From Agelas oroides (Eukaryota > Porifera > Demospongiae > Agelasida > Agelasidae), in assembly GCA_949130485.1 (NCBI GenBank), contig OX422183.1, positions 4,104,136-4,168,135 on the forward strand: 64,000 nt of DNA, written 5' to 3'. Positions within the stretch are counted from its first letter, which is position 1; every line of letters begins with the position of its first letter. Positions 51,453 to 61,500 of this stretch are shown in pieces. The translations under genes and the position numbers were made by a program. The notes under the pieces are model-generated. The model was not told the origin of the DNA, searched no databases, and saw nothing but the letters and a program-made list of their open reading frames with translations.

Positions 51453-53914
51453 CCCCACTGCAAATATATTGCAGCTCCAATCAGATCGCAGAACGTCACG
51501 GGAATGTAATAAGAAAAGTAGACTCCAGAGTATACTCCAGTCTTTTTCACTGTCACAAGTTGTACATACCCCTACCCACACAAACTCCAATGGCCACGCC
51601 TCTCTAATTGATTTGGCTCTTGTGTCAAACAAAACACAGCTTCTTGACTGCTCCGTAGTTCCACCTCTCGCAAATGCAGACCACAATGGCCTTGAACTCT
51701 TCCTTAAATGGAAGCACTGTGACAAACAAGTACGCATAACACCAAGAACAGTTTGGAGGTATAAGGATGCAGACTACAGAAAAGCATGTCAGATGATTGA
51801 TGAAACAGACTGGGATGGCCTCCTCCACAATGATGATATTGACTGCTCTGCCATCAACTGGCACAACAGGTTCATGGAAATCATGTCTACTTGCATTCCA
51901 CAACAATCACTGAAACGCAGGAGGAATGTGCCATGGCTTACAAAGAACATTATTCGACACATAAGAATGCGAAATGCTGCATTTCAAGCTGCTAGGGGAT
52001 CAGCTAAGCCTGCACAATACTCCAAATTCAGAAAACTGCGCAACAAGGTTTTGAAAATGATCCGAAATGCCAAGTCATCCTATTTCAAGAATCTAAATCC
52101 TAGAAACAAAAAACAATTTTGGAAAGCTGTTAAATACCTGAACAAACAACAGTCAACCATCCCAACGCTCCACTATCACGATACTGCTGCTGAATCTGAC
52201 TCTGAGAAAGCTAGTCTGCTCAATGAGTGTTTCTCTGCCTGTTTCAACAGAGACATTCCTCCTCTCTCACCTACAGATAATGACCATCACACTGTGCATT
52301 TCAGTCCATGCTCAGATGAGCTCCTTTGTACAGCTGATGAAGTTCTTTTTCTCATAATGTCCCTGGACCCATCAAAAGCTAATGGGCCTGATGGAATCTC
52401 AGCTCAAATGCTTAAAGGTACAGCACACAGCATTGCTCCATCTCTCACCAAACTTTTCAATATCTCCATTAGTCAAGGTCGCTTCCCTGAGTGCTGGAAA
52501 ACATCTTCTGTTGTTCCAATTCCTAAATCTACAAATCGCAGTGAAGCTACCGACTACAGACCCATTTCCTTACTCTCAGTAGTAAGCAAAATGTTGGAGC
52601 GACATTTTCACCAGTATGTCACCAAACATCTCAATGAACACCACCCACTATCCAACAAACAATGGGGCTTCCAGTCTGGCAAGTCAACAGTTACAGCTCT
52701 CCTCTCTGTCACTCATGATTGGTTTCAAACACTCGAGGCTGGACAAGAAGTGTGTTCCATCTTTTTTGACCTCAGAAAGGCCTTCGACTCTGTTCCTCAT
52801 AGACCACTGGTAGATAAATTAGCCAACCTTGGACTTGATGCTCATGCCCTTTCATGGATCACCAGCTATCTGACTAACCGGAAGCAACATGTGGTTGTGG
52901 GTGGAGAATCATCGCTGGACACACCTGTTCTCTCTGGTGTACCTCAAGGCTCTGTGCTGGGCCCACTGCTATTTCTTGTTTACATTGATGATGTTTCTGA
53001 TGTTCTCTTATCAGATGGAAGCACACTCAATCTTTATGCAGATGACATGCTGTTGTACAAACCTGTAAAATCGATTGAAGACATTCACCACCTGCAAATG
53101 GACATTGATTGTATCAGTGAGTGGGTAAGCTGCAATAAGCTAACACTTAATCCTACCAAGTGCAAGACCATGGTAATCTCACGAAAAAGGAACTCTGTCC
53201 AACCCTATGCACAGTTTGTTTTGAATGGCAGGCCACTTGAGCAGGTAGAGACTTTCAAGTACTTAGGAATCCTCCTCTCATCAGACCTCTCATGGTCTGC
53301 ACATATTGAGTCTATCTGCACCAAGGCAAGAAAACTGATTGGTCTGCTGTACAGGAGGTTCTATGGCAATATTGATGACCACAGCCTACTTGAACTGTAC
53401 AGTGTACTTGTACGTCCTCACCTTGAGTATGCTGCCCCTGTCTGGGATCCACACCTCACTAAAGACACTAACAAACTTGAAAGTGTCCAAAAGTTTGCAT
53501 TAAAAATGTGTTTGAAACAATGGGACCTAGGATACCACGACCTTCTTGACCTGTCTCAGTTCCCTACTCTTGAGAATCGTAGACTATACTTAAAGCTTTG
53601 TACTCTTTATAAAATTATACATGGTTACTTTTACTTTCCTCCTAATGTATTTGTACCTCAAGTAAGTAGACAAAGTTATTCCTTACCTTTAATACATCAA
53701 CCACATGCACATACCAATGCCTTCCAGTCGTCTTTTGTACCTAGCTCTGTTTCTGTTTGGAATCACTTACCCCATGAAGCACTTGCAGCACATTCCATTA
53801 ATTCATTTAAATCACTCGTTGCACCCTTGTTTTTGTATTCATAACTGGTTACACACTCGTATTAGCTTACCAGCTATTTGTGTATCCTTGCATTAATGCA
53901 AAAAGTTTTATAGA

Positions 53915-53941
<27 letters not shown>
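51453..53941 (+). mobile_element. 5'-truncated LINE (APE-type, CR1/Jockey-like) with poly(A) tail
   Basis: An open frame from 51469 to 53844 (791 codons) begins within the C-terminal part of an endonuclease (LIDLALVSNK, ANADHNGLEL). It continues through a full reverse transcriptase: DYRPISLLSVVSKMLE, FDLRKAFDSVPH, SGVPQGSVLGPLLFLVYID, and the catalytic YADDMLLY. The C-terminal region (VRPHLEYAAPVWDPH, LENRRLYLKL) is typical of CR1/Jockey-type elements. No stop interrupts it. The 5' end is lost near 51453 and a (A)28 tail lies at 53914-53941. It sits between the two ANK paralogues. No clear target duplication was seen. Confidence 0.88.
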
Positions 53942-53945
<4 letters not shown>

Positions 53946-54646
53946 ATCCGGTTGAAACGTCATAGCTTTGAATCAAAGCGCAAAGGCTGCTTACTAGCGA
54001 CTTTAGGCTACCATAGCTTGAAAGAAAAACAGCTAAAGTTAGCAAACTACCTTCCTGCAAGAGCGTGATGGCATCGCTGTTCTTCCGAAGGACTAAGGGA
54101 AGTGTCTCCGCTTGGCTCCTTCCCCTTCAGTTTGATAAGGTCAGCCCTGGGAGTTCACCGCCAGTATAGAGCGTTCTCAGCACGTGATCACAATTCCGTA
54201 TACTAGAAATGAACCGCCATTTTGGTGCATAACTTGTACAGTATGTTATTAGCAGTATATGCGATATCGATTAAAACACCCACAGGTAAGCGTTTATATA
54301 GGTGTTTTAACTTATGTAGCAATGGTATTTTGTCCGATTCAACACATATTAGAAGCATTATAAGTATATCACTCATTTCGTGAAGATCGCCATAGAAGCT
54401 CCTATCTCGAAATGGCGGCTGTTTTCTGATTTCCTTCGTAATCTCGAACGTAATGACGTCACGTGCAATCGCTCTATTGACTACTGACACGGCCAAGATA
54501 TCGTACTGCTTGTCAATAGCGTTTCAGACGCTGGCAGAAGGGCTGTACATCGATTCCCGCATTACAATGACATTCATAAGCTGATAATAACCACTTATTA
54601 CACATTCCAGGATGCACAGGTCAGGTATAGGCATTAGGGATCTTCT

Positions 54647-57608
54647 AAGTTCACATATATGCATAGCTCCATGAGGTTACGTCATAAAACATCACATGGG
54701 AGTTCCCCGTGCCCACCGAATAATCGCGATAACCCTCTTTCTACGTAATTTAACTTAACCAAAAATTGTTCTGAACTAGCATGCATTCATAGAGTATGCA
54801 GCATATCAAGGAAAAAGAGAACAAGTAAGGAAAATATCAGTAAGATAAAGTAGTCAGGATGAAGGTGTATATTCGTGGCAGCTGGGAGGGAGAAATGGAT
54901 TGTACAGCTCAGAGCTAGCGGCCTCCATAAGAGGCATGTTGGATCAACTGAGATGACGGTTTGAAGATACAGTCTGTTTTTGAGCCCTAAATTTGTGCTC
55001 TATTGGGCAGCAAAGGCTTGTAAAAGGTACTCCACACGAATTACTTTTTGGTCATTTGTGTGCATCATTCCGTAGCAAGCCCAGGCCAAAGTGAGCAGTG
55101 ACAGTGTGCATTTAATATCGGCATGTACTGCAAGCTAACTAACTCTGCTGCACTCAAACTCTTTGTAGAATGTGTACCTTCTCCTTTGACATATTCTACC
55201 GCTTACTAGTTGATATGCTGCATTCTCACTCAATGTATTGTCACTAGAGTGAAACCTGTCTATAGTGGTCGCTGCATGTTAAAGACAGCCAGCTCTGGTT
55301 TGTTACGGTAACTACTCCTGGTCCCAGTTGTACTAATTGTGCAAAATGACCAGTATAAAGCAACCACTTGCCTGAAACAGCAAATAAAAAATAAATGCTG
55401 GTCCCATGACGACCATTATATCAGTGTAGCATACACAAGTCTTGATTCACAAATTACATCAACTAAAATGTAAATTAGGAGAAGGAGGGTTGATGTTCTG
55501 AGAGAAATGGTATAGGGGATGGTTTGGCATGGTGAAGTCTGAGACTGTTTCAAATAGGTGAACGTAGCCTTGTGTTGAGAGAGCCTGGGTACAAGGCTAA
55601 GGAATATAAATATACGATCTATGCACCGTGAAGGACTGATCACTGAATAAATTTGCAGGGCCGTAGCCACCGGTCCGGTTAGTCCGGTTTCAACCGGACC
55701 ACTTTTTCCCTCACCCATGGCTTGCTTGGCGTCGCCAAATAGGCCAATGCTCGGAAAACGCCCATGTCATGGCACGCACACAGCGTGGTGACATGTTGCA
55801 ACATAATACGAGATGGCTGCGAACAGTGCGAAAGACCGAGTCTTCCAACAATTTTCCGTTCTTCCAACCGAACGATCTGCGAAGGGTGTGGCTTGTGAGA
55901 TTAGCGAACGATCGGAAAGTCGAAACCATGCAGTGCTATATGGCGCAACGGGCAGAAAGGGTAGATGTTCATGCATGTAAAACTCTGTCGTCTAGCCTCC
56001 GAGAAGCATCGTTTTGGCCCAAAAATGGTCTCAGAAGCAACCTCATAGCTTCTAAATTCCAAAAATTTTATGGGGGAGCATGCCCCCAGACCCCTCTAGC
56101 TGTTGCATGCTTACGCACGCACCACTAACCTGACCACTCCAAATTTGATGGCTACGGCCCTGATTTGCACGAGGATGCAAGATTCAATGAAGAGTTCAGC
56201 CAGACTTCTGATTTCTAATCATGCAATCACTACCACAACTTTTCTCAGCAGATAGAATTCATAAATACAGACTCAGACAATTTCATCAAGTGAATAAGTG
56301 ATGGAAGTATCTGTTAAGCCCCATCCAGAACAGCACAGATAGAGATCACGGGGCAGCAAATGGGTCATGGGATGCCTGACACTTAAAGTGAGAGTTGGAA
56401 CATACACCCAGGATGCTTGTCATCAAATATAGGATGTCTCCTTTTTCTCCAAGAGGGTTGCTAGAGGAAGATCTGTTGTGTGCAGTCTGTCCCCTCATGT
56501 TTCGAGAGGAGAGGGTTCTTTTGAGTTTTGGGGGGAAGCTGTTTGAAGCATTGTCTAGGGGCTCTGGGGGCATGCTCCTCAACCAAAATTTGGGTTTTAG
56601 GTGCTCTGAGATTGTTTGCGATGCAATCTGAGAGGTAAAACCTATAACTGTATTTTTAATTTTTTAGGTGGTCTTTAACAAAAGCCATTTCCTAGTACTC
56701 CTCCAGGGCTCAGAGGTGGGGGAGAAGCTTCCCCTAGTCTATTTCTTGGTGATCTGATATATAGTGGTATTAGAACTTGTGTGCATTTGTGTAGTCGCTT
56801 TGTTGGTGAAGAGAGGGGACTGCATACACAAGTTGAGCATAACCTCATTTCCAGGCCTTCCTTACTTAGCTTTCCATCACTTGCAGTGCTGACAGAAAGC
56901 TGGGCGGGAACTTGGCAACAAGGGTGATTTCAAACATACAAGTGCGATAAAGTAATGATTGGTATACTTGTGTGACACGGTCTTGGGCTTGTTGTATGAG
57001 GCTAGGCCTGGCTGGCTGTGTATGCAGTGACACAGACAGTATCATTGAGTGAGAATTTAGCATGTCAAGTGTAATAGAATCAAGTAAGCAACATAAGTAG
57101 TCAGTGGAGAAGGTAGAAATTTCATGGATAGTTTGAGTGCAAGCTCACAATGCATACAGCTAAGTGTACACAGCAGGTTTGCCATGGTACTAACAAATTA
57201 TGCACACAGACACTTGAAATCTTGATCAACTTGTGTGTGACAAGAAGTTATCATGTACATGCTTTCACTGCCCAAATTTAGGCCTCATGGACTGATTGTA
57301 CTCTCATATGACCAAGTGTGCTGTACTCAGCCTTATATTTGAGGCTAGCTCTGTCCTGTACAGTCGATTTTCCCCCCTCAACAACTGCCACGAATATCCC
57401 TTCATCCTGACTACTTCACCTTACTGGTATTATGCTTACTTGGTCTCTTTTACCTTGATGTGCTGCACACTCACGCATGCTAGTTCAGAACAATTTTTAG
57501 TTAAGTTAAATTACGTAGAAAGAGGGTTATCGCGATTATTCGGTGGGCATGCACGGGGAACTCCCATGTGATGTTTTATGACGTAACCTCATGGAGCTAT
57601 GTGAACTT
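54647..57608. mobile_element. 3-kb foldback element with arms of at least 290 bp
   Basis: Left arm from AAGTTCACATA; right arm ends GTGAACTT. The arms pair over CCATGAGGTTACGTCATAAA, TAATCGCGATAACCCTCTTT and CTGAACTAGCATGC, continuing through AAGTAGTCAGGATGAAGG to at least 54940 and probably about 55030. The interior has no convincing gene. The right end abuts the start of the ANK-B duplicated block. Confidence 0.72.
55656..56162. mobile_element. CAGGGCCGTAGCCA element, 5-bp TSD
   Basis: Ends CAGGGCCGTAGCCACC / TTGATGGCTACGGCCCTG, flanks ATTTG on both sides. Nested inside the foldback element 54647-57608. Confidence 0.66.
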
Positions 57609-57624
57609 CTGTTCAGTCGAGATT

Positions 57625-57688
57625 TACTGAATATCGATTGAAACGTCGAGACCTGTTACTAAGCGGGTGATAGGACTGTTCCAGTTAG
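57625..57688 (+). other. Putative 5' non-coding exon of ANK-B
   Basis: Homologous to 40965-41020 and ending in the same donor (TTAG|GTAAGG). The duplicated block begins here, next to the right end of the foldback element 54647-57608. Confidence 0.42.
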
Positions 57689-57740
57689 GTAAGGCCACGT
57701 AGCTCTTGTATCCGTGACGCACATGACAGCAAACAGTTAG

Positions 57741-58032
57741 TAGAGTTTCATACAGGATATTAACATGAGGGGGATGTGAACTGCTTCTTTGAAGCATGAC
57801 TAGTAGGAGGGGGGGGGGGGGGGCTGGGGGTATGCCCCTGTTTTTGTCCTCTGAGAATGAACCGCTGACTTGCTTTTAGTTATCACAACAATTAACCAGC
57901 ACTTTAAAACAAAGCTAATGGAAGTTAGTTTACCCTTCGGCAGGAAATGCAGAAGGGTCTGGGAAGGAAGGAGGTAGGTTAGGAGGTAGGTTAGGAGGGA
58001 AATTCTCCCTTTCCCACCCATATGAAACCCTG
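57741..58032. mobile_element. CAGGGTTTCATACAGG element upstream of ANK-B
   Basis: Orthologous insertion to 41067-41334, at the same position relative to the gene; terminal bases have drifted (TAGAGTTTCATACAGG). Confidence 0.65.
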
Positions 58033-58182
58033 GTTACGGCTTACGCACACTATGAAGTGTTCTTTTGCACTACACAATACTGTACTGAAAGATCTTACTT
58101 TTCACTACTCCTTTTAGCAATAACAAAGTGACTTGCTTTCATGAAGGCTGATATGTGTTCTGTTTTCAGCAACAAGCTGATC

Positions 58183-58585
58183 ATGGGTATTGATCTTGCC
58201 ACGTGGCGTGCTCGAATTGGGCTCAACTACTACCACATGTGTCGCCCCGTCCAGACCAGGTGGAGAAGCAGTGGTGGTCAGCTGTACCAGCCTGGGGTAG
58301 CCAGCTGGGGGGTGGGGGAGGTTATGAATGACACACCCCTGGTGCTCAAGGGCTGCATGGCAGTTGTTGCTCTATCACTGATACTGCAGTATGTAGTCCA
58401 TTCCTGGTCCAAGCTGAAGGGGAGGGGTGGGGGTGGCAAGGTGCACTGCCACTGGCAGGGGTTCACTTCTCAAGTGAAGGCGACTGTGGATGGTGGGGGG
58501 ACCCTGCTGCTCAGAGCTATTATGGTGATGATACCTCTACTGCTAGTGATAGCGGGTGACGTGGAAACAAACCCAGGGCCTGAAG
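58183..58585 (+). CDS. ANK-B exon 1: two-helix module ending in 2A motif
   Basis: 134 codons plus one base, two Gly longer than in ANK-A (KLKGRGGGGK). LLLVIAGDVETNPGP is identical in protein to ANK-A although five of the last 19 codons carry silent changes. Confidence 0.85.
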
Positions 58586-61500
58586 GTACAGATAATCATC
58601 AATAAGCATGTTTGCTCAGCAGAATTGTTGAATATTATGAAGTGTGGTAACTTGACCCATAAGAATCATCTTAGTGCATGATAATTGTGCCGTATGGCTC
58701 AAGCAAGTCTGTATAACAGTTGCAATGTATGACCACGCCCCTACAATTTTATTCATGGAAATGGTTACCCTGCCAAGGAATTCAGTGTGCACTTGAACAT
58801 TGAAACTATGATAAAAGGCTACCACACTTATGAAAATGTATGGGTCATTGTTGGCGAACAACTGCCATGCCAAAGGGAACGAGCTGATTCCAAGGATTCC
58901 GTCACAGTTTCAGTGACAAAAGCCGAGTTGATCATAAGTCATGTTCTAGGAAACAGTTTGCTCCATGTTTTTCATGACTAGGTGGGTCAATTCTCTGTCG
59001 AGTTACTGGATCCACGGCTTGACAGCAAGGCTTGCTCAACTCACCATCAGCAAGAAATTTTCAGAGGAAGAAATTTTTGCATGAAGAAATTTATATGAGC
59101 TGGTGTTTAATCGTGAAAATTGCTAAAAATTTCTCCCTGGTGAAAATTTCTCACTATACGGTACTAGAATGGCCTGATGACACACCAATGGGTGATGAAC
59201 TTAAGTGGCTACTCAAACAGAGGTGAGTGTATTTTCAAGAGTTATGATTGGCCTCATGAAACCAGACTTTCACGGGAAAAGTAGATCAAACTGCCCACCC
59301 CATAATTATACAAGTATTCTAGTCCAAGCAACGCCTCTCTTGTCATGCACCTACTTATACAGTAGCAGCAAATGCTGCCTGCATTCTTTTGTTTGTTTCA
59401 CCTCTTTCACACTTCTGCTTTTGCAATACTTTGTTTTACATCACCACATTTACTACAGAGTACATCAGTGAGCATAATTTCAACCTTTTGCTCATTCGGG
59501 GGGGGGGCGGATTGCTTTTGAGGATTGGCCTATTTTGAGGAATATGGTGTGTAAGTTAGCTGCCCAAAGAGGAGGAGCCTTGATTCCTGTTAATTGTGTT
59601 TACAGGTGCAGTACCAACATTGAAAGATGCCATCAATGCACTGTATTCAGTGTGCCCCAAATGGTATAATATTGGAGTGCAATTAGAAGTTCCAACCTTT
59701 CAACTTAAAAGCATTGAGAAGAAAACAAGTGACTCAATGGACCAGCTGCGTGATACCCTAGACTACTGGATGAGCAAGGTACCTTCCCCCTCCTGGAGGC
59801 ATATTGTTGATGCACTGAAAGCTCCGAGTGTTGGTGAGAACAGGTTAGCTAAGGCAATAGAAGAGGAATATTGTGATTCAAAGGAACAAAGCGGCTGCAA
59901 TGAGTCAAGAGCTTCAGTTCAAACCAAGCATCACCAAGGTAATGATACTATGTATGCTTTTGCCGTCTGGATTTCAAGTCTGTACTCTTTCTTTTGCAGA
60001 AGTTCCCAACCAAGGCAACATTAAAACTTCAGAAGGAACATCCTTTGCTGCTGCACCAGGCAACTTGCTCACAGTAGAAACCTCTACCATGCCAGTACAG
60101 CATACAAGGGAGGAGTCAGAATGTCCTACCAAAATGGAGAAGAGTGAAGGTATTGTGGTTTAACCCAATTTAGGCTGTTATCAAGGGAAAGACTTTAAGT
60201 TTGAAACACACGGATGAGTTGTGTGCTACCAATATTTATAAAGATATAAGTAGTATCACATTATTTTGCAGTACTTGTACCCTTTTAACTATAACGTCTG
60301 CAGAAGTTCATGATCAGACTGCTGCTAGCTCGAATGAAACACCACTGAAAGATCAGATGACACAGTCCCGTGCATGTTCTACAGAAAGCTCTACCACCAG
60401 TACAGCAAAGCAGAGAAGCAGTGCCAACCCCCCTCCAAGTGAGATGTCTCAGAGGCCACCATTTGGGTGTGGGTGTGGCAAGTGCACATTCTTCAGCTTC
60501 ATAGAGAGGGGCTGTCCAACACCCATCCCCTCAGCAAGCTCCTTCCCCTACCTTGACCTCAGTGGACTCATGCATGAGCAGCGACAGGAACTCAGGGGAA
60601 GGCTTTGGTCTGAGTCTCAAAAAATAATGATGCAATTCCAGGATCTAGTATCAGCAACAATCAAGTCATTCAAGAGGCGATGCATACCACTGGATGAGCT
60701 TGTTTCACACGTCATGACTCTTGGAGCATTTTACCCTGTGTTCAAGGAGCCCCAAGTGCCATTATTTCAATATTGTTTCCAAAAATTGGAAGCTGCAGAC
60801 ACAATCCCAAGGGTTTTCCTGGTCCTCAAAGACTACTTTTCTTTCTTCAACTACCACATCATTGAACACATCATCAAAGAACTTGGTACAGAAGAAGATA
60901 AAGCTGAGCTACAGAGGTACAAAGATGATTTTAACCAATATGCAAAGCGAAGGGTCTTCGAATGCCTGCCAGAATTCGGACCAATCAGCGATGATAACCA
61001 TGCTGATATTTTTGTTAAAGTAGACTCCCTGTATGAGAACTACACTGTTGTACAAATTGAGGGATTCCGTCATAAACTCAGTGAAATCCTACATCTTTCA
61101 TCCCAAGGCATTCTGCGTCTCTGTCGAGTAGACAAAGGATGTTTTCAGCTGATGTTCCAGGTACCCTCCTTTGTGCAAAAAGAGGTATTTCCACTTTCCA
61201 GAGAGCAAGAAAAAGCTCTGGAAGCCAAGGGTGTGATCAAATTTACATGTGGAGTGTACCAGTTCCTAGATGAAGAGTACACTGAGGAATCTCAGCTCAA
61301 TGTTGATGCTAGTGGTAAGTGAATGCATGTAATTATACCACCCTCAAAGCTCATCCATCTTCAGATTTCTTTGCATACCTCTCTTCCCTCACAGGTGAAG
61401 TGGAGGACATTGAACCCGTATGGAAGAAACCACAACTTAACAATGAGGCAGAACCTGATGGTGCGTGCTTGATATCTAACCTATCGTTTAAAACTACTAC

